Source of the DNA: Pegea sp. RAD2-039
Taxonomy: Eukaryota > Chordata > Thaliacea > Salpida > Salpidae
Direction of reading: 5' to 3'
Length of the DNA stretch: 64,000 bases
Assembly (NCBI GenBank): GCA_034620365.1
Contig: JAQGEQ010000192.1
Span: 2,351,001-2,415,000, forward strand
The translations under genes and the position numbers were made by a program. The notes under the pieces are model-generated. The model was not told the DNA's origin, did no database searches, and saw only the letters and a program-made list of their open reading frames with translations. Shown here piece by piece: positions 11,546-22,422 of the stretch (position 1 is its first letter; each line of letters begins with the position of its first letter).

Positions 11546-13778
11546 ATGGAAAGCTTGATTGGTTTCAACATTGTTTAATGACAAAAAAGCTTTGTTACAG
11601 TAAAAAAAAACTAAATATACTTCTTCAAATAGAATCTTATTTAAATATATTCAAGATATACCAAAAAGAAACTATCTTAACCGTTGCTAGGCTTTAACTG
11701 CGTTAAGCTTCAATAACGCCAAAACAACTGGTAACAATTCGCCCATAAAATTAATTTATTAATGTAGATAAACTGTAATGATAATGATTCTCTATATAGA
11801 ACTTTATTCAACTTAATAAGATGACTAACTATAATAATAAGTATACTAACGATACAAAACAACACAGTCTGCACAGATGACATCGGCCCTTAAATATATA
11901 AAAGAATGACGACTATTAGATTTACGTTAGGAGCAAAATACTTTACTCTTATAACACAAAGAAACAAAAAAGAAACAGGTATAAGTCAAACCTATAATTT
12001 AGCTTTGAGAAATTATAAAAGAAAGGGCGGTGGTAATTAAAGCTTTTTTGATGAATAAATTCTGTTAGAAAATAAAATAAATTTTCGAAAATATAGCTAT
12101 GTGAACAAAAGTTTTAAAGTTTCGATTTTAGAATGAAGAGAGATATTGAAAAAATAATTTGTTTAAAAACTGTTTCGACTCATAATTTTAAGAAATCTGA
12201 CAATCTAGAGTTTGGTTAAGGTCACGTGTAATGTATAAAATTTAAGATAAAACTAATTGAATTATTTGAAATCTTGCTCTGTAAAAATCTTTGATTCTTA
12301 TTTTTAACAATAGTGAGAGTCATTTTAAAAGTAAAACTTTTTAGGAAACAATAGATTTAAGACAATTATAGATTTAAGAAACTTTAGGTTTTAACATTTC
12401 ACGCGCAAATAGTATACCAAGTTTTCATTTACCAGACTTTATAACTTAATACCAAAAAAGTTTAAATCACTGATCATTTTAAAATGTCTGTTGCATACTT
12501 TAACATGTGCTTAAGATAAATTCGAAATAAAAGTAACTTAGTTACATCGTGGTTACAGCCACTAGGGGCTTTAACATTTCTGGATTAAGGGTTATCAGCT
12601 TACGGATTAGCAGCATGTTTTTATTTGCTACAAATTACTAGTCTAAAATTATCTATTATCATAACAAATATTTTGTTTACAATATTTAAGTTTTAAAAGA
12701 AATATTCGTTTATGTCAATTTGAAGTAGATATTTTCCAAGGTTATTCATTAATAACAAAAATAATTTTATAAACAAAAAAAAGTGTAAACTGATTAATCT
12801 TCCTATTAATTTATGTAAATTCTTATTTGTTTGACTATTACTCTTACTTTTTTACCGAAATAACTGTAAATTTTGTAAAATTGATAATTTGTTATTTTGC
12901 AATGCTATCAACTAATTGTTTTTTATTATTTATTTTTTCTACATTTTAAAAATAAATCATTTATTAAACCAATAAAGGATTTTTTGATATATAATGACTG
13001 TATACATTTTAATAATTGTTACTTAGCATTCTTAGATTAAAATTAAATTTACTTTTTGTATAAATCTTTGTTTTAATTTTGACATCCTTTAATATTTCTT
13101 TATTTTTTTATTCTAAATTAATTATTATAAATTAGATATTATTTTCATAGATTAGTTGTAAACATATATTATGTATAATTATGTAAATTGAACTCATATT
13201 ATCATCATGATATTATACAAAAATTCCTTATATCAATTTTATTGTAAAAATCATATAAAGTTTAAACTGACTCCTAATTATAGTTATAAACATTCATCAA
13301 TATAATTTCTATTTCGTTATGTGATAAGTATTTAGAACTCATGACTCAGCATAAAGGATATAGATTTCATATAATCCCAGTTTAGTTATTTTAGTATCTT
13401 AACTTTTTAAATTCATGAACCAATCAGCTTATTGGTTGAGGACATTGTTTTTCGAGCTATAAGTCAAAGAAGAAGTCCCAAGAATAACTAATTTCTGCTG
13501 ATCAATTTTTCATCACTAAGATGGAGATTTAAACATTTTTATCTCTTTAACTTCAAATTATCAAAAAAGCTGAGAACCACTGTTTTAAGGAGTTTAAGAT
13601 TTTCTTTGTCTTATAATAAGCAAAGCACTTATTATTCCTTAAAAGATAATTTTCAGGAAATGTTGTGTTAGCATCTTATAATAATTAAATAAAAGTCTAA
13701 TAAAAAATCTAATCTGATTTTTAGGATTTAGTTGTAATACTTTTTATCAGATGGTTTAATTTACATAGGTTTATTATT
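11546..13778. other. Intergenic, AT-rich, upstream of RSPH10B
   Basis: No gene or repeat family recognised. The last 100 bases before the RSPH10B start contain a plausible splice acceptor (TTTTTATCAG ending near 13750), so a non-coding 5' exon may lie upstream, but this cannot be confirmed here. Confidence 0.4.
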
Positions 13779-16403
13779 ATGACAAAACATAAAAAAACTG
13801 CCAAGTCAAAATCTAAATCAAATGTTCAAGAATCAAAAGCAAATAAGAAGAAAAGCAAAGATGATTTAGTATCATCTAACAAGTCTTTAAATGCATTACA
13901 AAATATTGAAGAAGCTGAAATAACTGATGATTCTGAAAACAAATCAACTTTAGATGTTGAAATAAATATTAATGTAGAAGAAAGTTATTCTCAAATTACT
14001 GAGCCTATTGAAAAATACAAACCAGTATGTGGTGACATAACACAGCCTCTGACAAGCACAATTATTGAAAGTTATGAAGGTGAAAGGGGTGAAGATGGTG
14101 AGTTTAGTGGTTATGGTATTGCTAAATTTGTAGGTGGTAATATTTATGAAGGACATTTTGTGAATGGAGTTATGAACAACAGAGGAAAATACATTTGGAC
14201 TAATGGTATGATTTATGAAGGTGATTTTAACTGCAACAAAATATCAGGTTATGGTCGTTATGAATGGCCAGATGGTAGTTTCTATGAAGGCGAAGTTGAA
14301 GATGGAATCCGTCATGGTATAGGAGTTTTTAAAAGTACTGCAATGAATATTTCTTACTCAGGCGAATGGTATTTAGGCAAAAGGCATGGAAAAGGAATTA
14401 CTTATTACAGTGAAAACTCATGGTATGAAGGAGATTGGGTTAATAACAGTAGACAGGGTTGGGGTATTCGACGATTCGAAAGTGGTAATGTGTATGAAGG
14501 GTGGTGGGTGGATGGTAAAAGACATGGGGAAGGAAGCATGCGATGGTTGACCAGTAATGAGTCTTATACTGGTTTATGGAAGGATGGTGTCCAAGATGGG
14601 TTTGGAACTCATACTTGGTACTTGCATCGAGTAGCAGGTTCTCAATATCCACTTAGAAACGAATATGTTGGTGATTTTTGTCAAAGTCTTAGACATGGTA
14701 AAGGGAAGTTTTTCTTCGCTAGTGGAGCTGTGTATAGTGGTGAGTGGATTGATAATAAAAAGCATGGATGGGGAAAGTTTATATTTAAAAATGGGAGAGT
14801 CTTCGAGGGTCAGTTTGAAAATGATCACATGGTCGAGCACCCAGACTTTTTAACTGATGGGTCTGAGTCACTTGACACTAGAAATGTTCAAACTAGATCA
14901 CCAATATGTGCAGATGAGTCTGCATCTCAAGGAATTTTAAATATGAATGTGTTTGGTCCAGGAGTTTCACTTGATTTAAGTTGTATATTGAAAGATTTTA
15001 AGATTGATCAACACATTGATGTGATGCAGCAGCTTTCGTATCTGCTGCTAAGAAATGTGTCTGTCTTGAGAAGGATTTATTGCTTTTATAGTGCTTTAGG
15101 TCACCACAATTCTCCTGATAACACATTTGTAATGACACGGCTTCAGTTTTGGCGTTTTTTAAAAGATTGTAAAATACATCAGGATGATTATTCCCTCTCA
15201 AAAATTGATTGTATCTTAACCTGTGGTTCGGGTGAAAATATTCACAATCCATCAGAAAAAATTCTCTTAAGAGAGTTCCTGAACAGCTTAGTAGTTCTGA
15301 GTTATATCATTTTTAAAGAAAAGTATGTTGATGGCAACGACGTCTCAATTCTTTCAAAATGTTTCCGTAAACTTTTAGATGAACATATTCTCGAAAACTC
15401 CTGCAAAGTCGGAGGATATTTCTTGTACGACCCTCAGCATGCTGCCACAGCTTTTACTTATATCGATAAATGCTTGCAAATATATCATGCTTCTTGTAAG
15501 CCTAGAGCAAAAGCTCCGTTTGATAGCATCATGACATTAAGGCAATTTCTGTTTCTTCTAAAAGATTTTGGTCTTCTTGGAGCACAGTTATCTACATCTA
15601 CTGTTTTTGAAGTGCTATCATCTGATAATCCTTCAGTTATGATTGAAGGATGCTTCAATATTGGTATGGAGATCACATATATCGAGTTCTTTGAAGCATT
15701 AGTCGGCTGTGCTCTTCATTTCGAAGAAAAACAACTTATTTCACCGCAAACCGCAGAAGATAATGTCTCCGGCAACTCCGACTCAATGTTATCCGCACAA
15801 GTAAACGGTATTGAACAAGAGACTTTATCTAATTTACAGTTTGCTCATGTTGGTGACTCCGAAAGCAATTTTGATGTCAGCTTAGCGTTATCTGCACCAC
15901 GAGGTGGCACTGGAGAGTTTCTACAAACACTTTCTCAAATGACGTTGCATGATGATATTGGAAATGCAGTAGAGGAAGCCTCTATTACTAATGAGATTGA
16001 GAAAGATGTAAACTCTGAACCGATTTCTAAAGAGCAACAAGAACTTGATAAATGGGCTAGAAAGTTATCTGTGTTTTTTGATGACTACTTTTTCCCACAA
16101 TGGGCTCATTTAGAAATTGTTGAAAGTAAGCTACATGAACATCGAAGCGAAAATCAAGAGCATGTGAATAGTCTTCAGAAGAAGACGTTTTGTTCGAGTG
16201 AAAATAGTTTAAATTCAGAAAATAAGACTCCGCGTGAAAGTACTTCGTTAATATTACCAGTTGAGGTTGCTTCAAATATTAATAATTTTGAAGAACAGAA
16301 TCATGAAAGTAATCCAGTTGTTGATCAAAAGCCAGATACAAATTTGTTGCCAACAGTTAGCAAGAAACTGAAAAATAGTAGTGGCAAAAAGAAAAAGAAG
16401 TAA
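13779..16403 (+). CDS. RSPH10B: Radial spoke head 10 homologue, MORN-repeat protein
   Basis: Intronless 874-aa reading frame, almost the length of human RSPH10B (870 aa). The N-terminal 95 residues are Lys/Ser/Asp/Glu-rich and low complexity. From about residue 99 to 350 there are ten MORN repeats of about 23 residues with the phrase YEG(D/E)W..G..HG.G, plus a partial eleventh. The rest is the conserved RSPH10B C-terminal region, including MTRLQFWRFLKDCKIH, a leucine-rich LLDEHIL block, LRQFLFLLKDF and EFFEALVGCAL. It ends in a Lys-rich tail. The family is part of the radial spoke head of motile cilia and flagella, so expression in ciliated or sperm cells is expected (family knowledge, not seen here). 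It is followed on the same strand by a MORN-less paralogue and then PMS2. The missing introns in a genome full of short introns are notable and could mean an old retrocopy. Confidence 0.93.
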   Translation: MTKHKKTAKSKSKSNVQESKANKKKSKDDLVSSNKSLNALQNIEEAEITDDSENKSTLDVEININVEESYSQITEPIEKYKPVCGDITQPLTSTIIESYEGERGEDGEFSGYGIAKFVGGNIYEGHFVNGVMNNRGKYIWTNGMIYEGDFNCNKISGYGRYEWPDGSFYEGEVEDGIRHGIGVFKSTAMNISYSGEWYLGKRHGKGITYYSENSWYEGDWVNNSRQGWGIRRFESGNVYEGWWVDGKRHGEGSMRWLTSNESYTGLWKDGVQDGFGTHTWYLHRVAGSQYPLRNEYVGDFCQSLRHGKGKFFFASGAVYSGEWIDNKKHGWGKFIFKNGRVFEGQFENDHMVEHPDFLTDGSESLDTRNVQTRSPICADESASQGILNMNVFGPGVSLDLSCILKDFKIDQHIDVMQQLSYLLLRNVSVLRRIYCFYSALGHHNSPDNTFVMTRLQFWRFLKDCKIHQDDYSLSKIDCILTCGSGENIHNPSEKILLREFLNSLVVLSYIIFKEKYVDGNDVSILSKCFRKLLDEHILENSCKVGGYFLYDPQHAATAFTYIDKCLQIYHASCKPRAKAPFDSIMTLRQFLFLLKDFGLLGAQLSTSTVFEVLSSDNPSVMIEGCFNIGMEITYIEFFEALVGCALHFEEKQLISPQTAEDNVSGNSDSMLSAQVNGIEQETLSNLQFAHVGDSESNFDVSLALSAPRGGTGEFLQTLSQMTLHDDIGNAVEEASITNEIEKDVNSEPISKEQQELDKWARKLSVFFDDYFFPQWAHLEIVESKLHEHRSENQEHVNSLQKKTFCSSENSLNSENKTPRESTSLILPVEVASNINNFEEQNHESNPVVDQKPDTNLLPTVSKKLKNSSGKKKKK

Positions 16404-16922
16404 GATAACGCCTGATTTAGTGTTATATATGTTGCAATATTTAATCTTAAATATTCCACTTTTAGAAAAAATTAGTTCTTATAAACAATTCACTTTGTAA
16501 TTGTCTCGTAAACTTTGAGTAATTTTATGTAGAAACGCAAGTTCGCTGTCACTGTGTAACTAATTTTTCATGAACTTTCTTCTACTTTTATTACTAATTA
16601 AATATTCATTGTACTATTTTCATCACATAGTAATATTACTTTGAGTAATGACATAAAACTGATATATACCAAATTGAAGTTCTTGTCATCTACTTTCTTT
16701 TCTGCACCTGTTTTGACAAAATCTTTCAGATAAGTTAATTTTCTGCGTTTTTCTTATTTATGTTTTTGGTATTTTTTAACATAGTGACAAATGTGCTTTT
16801 AGATTATTTGTAAAATGAAACCCTTTTATAGATATTTGCTTTAAAAGTGATTTAATCAATTTTTTGCAGATTTTCTTCATTTTTCAGTTAGCTTAGTGAA
16901 TTTAATTTGTAAGTTGATAAAA
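16404..16922. other. Spacer between RSPH10B and its paralogue
   Basis: 519 bases, AT-rich. Two acceptor-like sites (TTTTTTGCAG near 16869 and TTTTTCAG near 16887) sit 35-55 bases before the next start codon. They could join a non-coding first exon, or serve trans-splicing if this animal uses it. No clear poly(A) signal for the upstream gene was found. Confidence 0.45.
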
Positions 16923-17996
16923 ATGTCGAAAGATGGAAGTGGAAATATGTTGAGTTCAAATCTTACTCTTCAAATAGATGGTTTGTTAAGAGATTTTTCA
17001 GAAGATGTCAGAATAATAGAACTGAAGCAAGTGACATTTGTGATTCTACGAAATATTGTTCTATTACGAAAGTTCTTTTCTTTCTATAGTGATATTGGGC
17101 ATATAAAACAGCGAGATATAAAAGATAAGCAGTCAACAATGACTAGGTTCCAATTTTGGCGTTTCCTGAAAGACATTAAAGTCCATCACCACTTTAACCA
17201 CAGCCTAGCTAGCTCAGATCGGGCAATATCTCGCTGCTACACAACTAAAGACCTTCATAATCCTACCGAAAAACTTTACATCCAAGATTTTTTACAATAT
17301 TGTGTTGCTCTAAGCTACAATTTGTATAAATCAAATCCAAACTTATCTAAAACTGGATCAAATCTGTTATCTGTGTGTATGCAACGATTTCTAGATGAAC
17401 ATCTTTTTAATCATTCCTACCAAATAGGAGGACAGTTTCTACATGAGCCTAGAAGATCTATGAAAGCTTTAATGTATATGGAAAACTGCTGGAAAGTTTA
17501 TCAGTATTGTTGTAAAACTTACTCCGAAAACTCACAGCTTCCACATATGAGGCAGTTTTTGTTCATGCTGAGGGATTTTGAGGTATTAGGAAAGAATTTG
17601 TCAAGTGGTACAGTTTTAAAGATCTTATCTGTAGATGACCCACATGTCTCTTCTAATCAAGGTTGTAATATGGAATTAGAAATGACTTTTTTAGAATTTT
17701 TTGAAGCTTTAATAGGATGTGCTTTGAGTTACGGGTTCGATAATTTGAAGTTATTAAGAATGAACACAAAGCAGATGGCAGATAAAATTATCGATTTATC
17801 AGATGATAGTAAGCTGGACATATCACCTGAACAAGTCATTTACCGAGAAGATACAAACGATGACTTTCCAATTTGGAGTAAACAAATACATCACTTTTTC
17901 ACTAAAGTTTTGTTCCCATCTTGGCAGAATCAACAGAAGATCACCAGAGCAGCACAGATGGCTAAACTTCGTTCTTCTATTGAACAAAACTCTTAA
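16923..17996 (+). CDS. RSPH10B-like paralogue lacking MORN repeats
   Basis: Intronless, 357 aa from the first ATG; the frame is open a little further upstream (from a GTG at 16896) but has no earlier ATG. It aligns end to end with the C-terminal half of the neighbouring RSPH10B and has nothing of the MORN array. Matching pairs include MTRFQFWRFLKDIKVH with MTRLQFWRFLKDCKIH, RFLDEHLFNHSYQIGGQFL with the LLDEHILENSCKVGGYFL region, MRQFLFMLRDFEVLG with LRQFLFLLKDFGLLG, and LEFFEALIGCALSY with IEFFEALVGCALHF. Divergence is high, so the duplication is old. The frame is clean, suggesting selection. Likely a ciliary protein that can no longer use MORN contacts; this role is inference. Alternative: MORN exons lie in an upstream piece I cannot see, but the adjacent gene leaves little room. 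Confidence 0.8.
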   Translation: MSKDGSGNMLSSNLTLQIDGLLRDFSEDVRIIELKQVTFVILRNIVLLRKFFSFYSDIGHIKQRDIKDKQSTMTRFQFWRFLKDIKVHHHFNHSLASSDRAISRCYTTKDLHNPTEKLYIQDFLQYCVALSYNLYKSNPNLSKTGSNLLSVCMQRFLDEHLFNHSYQIGGQFLHEPRRSMKALMYMENCWKVYQYCCKTYSENSQLPHMRQFLFMLRDFEVLGKNLSSGTVLKILSVDDPHVSSNQGCNMELEMTFLEFFEALIGCALSYGFDNLKLLRMNTKQMADKIIDLSDDSKLDISPEQVIYREDTNDDFPIWSKQIHHFFTKVLFPSWQNQQKITRAAQMAKLRSSIEQNS

Positions 17997-18836
17997 TCTT
18001 TTATTTCCTCTACTTATTTTCTAGCACTGTTAATGCTTTTCAATCTTCTTGCACTTATTAATTGTTTATTTTGACAAAGACTCGATTTTTCTTTGGTTTG
18101 ATGAAACAGAAACTTTTATAATTAGCTTCCCTCTTTTTCAGTTATTGTTTTATTTTACTAAAGATTATGAAAAGGTTTTTTTAAAGTTTAAAAATATTTT
18201 TCAAACAGTGATTGCTGTCTAAACGTTTTTGATTTTGCAAAACATTTATTTATCAACAAATCTAAATATGTATAAAGCCTTTATAAAGTTTGGTTTTCAA
18301 AGCTTCTCTACTTTTTTCTATTTTTGAGAAATCAAAATATTTTCATCTATATCAACATTTAAGAAGCTTTTATAAAGTAATCTTCACTTTGCTTTTGTGC
18401 AGTTTTTAAGTTTTTCTTCAACAGTTTTTGCCTAATCAAGAAACTGAAAATTGTCATATGCAATTTCATAAACTGTTCAGCCTTGTTTGATACACATTCA
18501 ATTTAAATTATCCCTATACATGAAGCTAATATCACTGTGTTGAAAGCTGACTTCAATTCTCACTGTATTTTACATCTAGAAATTAAACCAGTTTTCATTT
18601 TTCTGTAGTTTTTAAACAACAAATTTTAATAATAGTATCTCTTCTTATAAAATCCATGTGACCTTTTCACGATTAATGTTTACAAATTTAAAATCATATT
18701 TCACACCCTCTAAAATATTTAATAAATATAAAAAAAGTTTACCTAACATAAGAGATGTATTTATACTTGCTCATCAAAATCTTATTTCTATGTCTTTGTT
18801 AACGTTTGCTTCATCAGATTCAAATGACTTTAAGTG
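17997..18836. other. Spacer before PMS2
   Basis: 840 bases, AT-rich, with no recognisable exon. An out-of-frame ATG at 18823 opens a six-codon frame that ends across the PMS2 start; it could act as a small upstream ORF. Confidence 0.4.
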
Positions 18837-21800
18837 ATGTTTGAAATTAAACCGCTGTCCAAAGAGTGTGTTCATAGAATATGTTCCGGACAAGTTGTTG
18901 CTGATTTAACAGCCGCTGTTAAAGAACTTGTTGAAAACAGTTTAGATGCATCAGCAACAAATATTGGTGAGTTTTAAACTAAAAAAACTCACCTGAACTT
19001 TAACATAAAAATGTAGAAGTGAAATTGAGTAATTATGGATTGGATTGCATCGAAGTCATTGACAACGGTTCTGGAATTGATAAGAACAACTTTTCCGCTT
19101 TAAGTTAATTGTGTTTTCTTACATTCGACAAAATATCAAATCTGAAATCTTTCACAGCTCTCAAACATCATACATCAAAGTTAAAAGAGTTTTCTGATCT
19201 TGCATCAGTAGAGACATATGGTTTTCGAGGTGAAGCATTGAGCTCTTTATGTTCACTTGCAGAGCTTAGCGTAATCACAAGACATGAAGGTAGCAAGTGA
19301 GTCACATGCATACTCATGATGAGTATTAGTAACTTTCATGAATAGCAAGTTGATTGAAATTATATGTAAAGTGTTGGACATCATTTGACTTTTTGTCATA
19401 ATGGTAAGATCAAATCACAGAAGAGAATAGCGCGTCAACGCGGTACAACTGTCATCTTAAAGAAATTGTTTTGTACTTTACCAGTCAGAAAAAAACAGCT
19501 AACAAGCAACTTTAGAAAGGTTTGTAAAATCTCATAGAATATTTATTTGTAGAAAATATTTTTAATTTTTCATTCACAATATTTTTATTTACTAAATTGC
19601 AAGTTGTATTTCCAGGAATACACTAAACTACTTAATATTATGACGGCTTACTGTTTGATATCAACTCACACACAAGTTTCTATCTCTAACGTAAGTGGCT
19701 AATTGCTCTTCATTTTCTCGCTGAGTATCTTACGACAACAGTTTGTGATGACTGCAGACAGTTAAAAATATTTATATGATGTCAATTCAGTGGTTTAAGC
19801 AGCTGTCATTGTGTTCGCAACTTGCAAATGCGGTTATATTTCAATTTTGCAAACAACTTCTACTTCGTCATTAAAACTTTCTACAAAACTAGACTGTTAG
19901 TGGCAAAACAAACACCGTGATGTCAACTGAAGGTGAAAAAACTTTATTGGAAAATATTATATCAGTTTATGGAGCTAAGCAAGTACAAAGTATTCACCAA
20001 TTTCAACAATCGGTTCGTATCTTCCTCATTTTTAGCTTAAACTTCCAATAAATCTTTTATTTAGCCTCATGAAAATCTAAATGGTTATCACGTGACTGGT
20101 TTTGTATCTGACCTATCATATGGCAGTGGAAGGGTGGCCAAAGACCGACAGTTTGTGTTTATTAACTCGAGACCAGTTCGTTTTGATGATTTAGTTCGTT
20201 TGGTGAATAAAATCTTTCAGGAAGCAACTTCAAGGTGATTTTGATCTTTCAATTAATCTGTTTGTAAATCAAATATTTTCAGTAATCTTCATCCTTTCTT
20301 CATCTTAAACATCAACGTCACCAGAGATTTCGTAGACGTAAACATGAATCCTTCGAAACGGGACTTTGTAATCAAAGATAGAGATTTATTGCTTGATATG
20401 ATTAAGTCATCTTTACTGGAAATGTTTGCAAAGTCATGTGAGGGTGGTGATTGGGTAACTTCTACTGGTAACTTGCTCAAGTTTTCTTTCTAATTCAATT
20501 CTTTTGTTGCGGTCTGTTATTGTTGTAAAGCTAAAATTAGATGTTTCTGCTTTCTGTCTGAACAATAAAGTGGAAAAAGATTGTTACTTAATGTTTCCTT
20601 TTTTATAAATAATGTTTCTTCTTTGACAGGCGTTTTAGAAGAGAAAAAGAAGCCAATTGGACAACCAGAAGATGTTGAAGATGATTTTGCTTCAAAAAAG
20701 ACAACAATCTCAAAATCTTTGGAAAAAGATAAACAACCGGAATCAAGTGGTTTTCAAAGTCTAAAAATAAGTAATAAGAAAGATCTTCCAAAAGAAATTG
20801 ATCTTAGTACAACAGAAGATCTTCAGAAGAATACAAGATCAAAAGATGAGACTTCTAGCTCTTTAAAATCTCAACTTACCCAAAGTCTGATCTCAACCTC
20901 CTTATTTCCTATTAAACGAAAAGTATCTGATCCCAAAGAAGATGAGGGAAGAAATCAGAATACTTCGGTTCGTTCTTTATCATTTGATGCAAATATCATT
21001 AAAAGAAGAAAACAAATCGAAGATTCGATCAAAATTGATTCCATTTGGTCGATGCATAAAGAATCAAAAGGATCTCAAGAAAGCAATCTTGTCGAAAGCT
21101 CTTCTATCGAATCTTCAAAGCTTCTTGAAAACGATGAAGAAGATCAAGAAGATCCAGGCGAGATCTCAATCATATATGATAGTCACGTGGAGGAAAGTGA
21201 ACCATGCTGGGAGGTGGAAGTCGATTTTTCGATTGAAATGGTCGAAGAATTTGTAAAAAATCAGAAAAGTTAGAAAATATTATACTTAGATGTTCAGTTA
21301 GTTGTTCAAATTCTACTTTAGAGATGATAGTCACTTAAATCCACTTCACTTGCTCATTAATAGGTCATTTTGGGATATTTCCTCTTTGAAAAGCACTTGT
21401 GTGTCTTTAAGTAACTCTTTAACAACCCTTATACTGTTTAACTTTATCTGAAAACTCTTTCACACTTTCTATTTTCAGCAACTCGTGAAAATAAGAAGTA
21501 TTCTTCGAGTTCTTCTGCTTTTCATGCAAAAATTCAACCCTCACAAAATAAAAAAGCTGAAACGGAATTAGAAAAGTTTCTTTCAAAATCTTCTTTTTCT
21601 TCAATGAAAGTTATCGGGCAATTTAACTTTGGTTTCATCATCGCCAAACTGAACAACGATTTGTTTATAGTTGATCAGGTGTCTTGAGATTTACCAAATC
21701 AACTTATTCAACATTTTTTCATTTGCAGCACGCCTCAGACGAAATCTATAATTTTGAAACTTTACAAAAGACAGAAAAACTCCAAAAACAAATTTTAGTT

Positions 21801-22323
21801 CATCCAAAAAAGTTAGAAGTTTCACCAACTGAGATATCAATTCTAGAACTTCCAGAAAATCAAACAGTTTTTGAGAAGAACTCTTTCAACTTTTCAATCA
21901 ATTGTTCATCTGGTAATTCAATCTTCAAAACATTTCATATTTGCATCTAATCTCATGTCTTCAGGGAAGAAAGAAGTTTATTTGACGACAGTCCCGGTTT
22001 GTGGTAAGCGAGTCTTCGGTGTAAGTGATTTAGAAGAGCTGTTGTTTTTGCTGAGTGATGCTCCAGGTGCTATGTGCTTTCCATCAAGTCTGAAGAAGAT
22101 GTTTGCATCAAGAGCTTGCCGCAAATCTGTCATGATAGGTTTTTGATTATAATTTTGTGATTTGTTTTCAAATTCACCAAATCTCTGTATATTTTCAGGA
22201 AAACCTCTGAAAGTCTCTGAAATGAACAGATTGCTTAATCATATGTCTGAGATAGATCGACCTTGGAACTGTCCACATGGAAGACCTACTATTCGTCATC
22301 TCTTAGATTTATCCCGCATATAA
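18837..22323 (+). CDS. PMS2: PMS2 mismatch-repair endonuclease (MutL family)
   Basis: Partner of MLH1 in MutL-alpha, which nicks the daughter strand during mismatch repair in the nucleus. Thirteen exons: 18837-18966, 19017-19103, 19158-19296, 19372-19519, 19616-19690, 19893-20012, 20065-20234, 20283-20467, 20630-21268, 21479-21678, 21729-21912, 21965-22138, 22199-22323; 791 aa (human 862). The GHKL ATPase is intact: ELVENSLDA with E33 and N34, DNGSG at 59-63, [10 protein letters not shown]. The transducer domain has [12 protein letters not shown] Ser/Lys/Glu-rich linker fills most of exon 9. The metal-binding endonuclease motif DQHA-x2-E-x4-E is perfect at 630-641, as are SRACRKS (741-747) and CPHGRP (775-780). 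So both ATPase and nuclease should be active. Most introns are 50-100 bases. Same strand as, and immediately downstream of, the RSPH10B pair. Confidence 0.95.
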
Positions 22324-22416
22324 TGGAGTCCTACCTCAATCCAAAAAATCATGATTAGTTTCTGGTGCCAACTATTATTTCAATCGCTGCTGAAGTCAAC
22401 TGCCTGTTTTGGTGAA

Positions 22417-22422
22417 AATAAA
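22417..22422 (+). promoter_or_regulatory. Poly(A) signal of PMS2
   Basis: AATAAA 94 bases after the PMS2 stop codon, followed by a T-rich run. Confidence 0.6.

Noticed and set aside
13950..16275. Several minus-strand open frames inside RSPH10B
   Set aside because: Antisense shadows of the conserved RSPH10B frame.
16404..18836. Operon with spliced-leader trans-splicing for the RSPH10B-PMS2 cluster
   Set aside because: Spacers of 519 and 840 bases are longer than typical operon gaps, and acceptor sites alone do not prove trans-splicing; left as an open possibility only.
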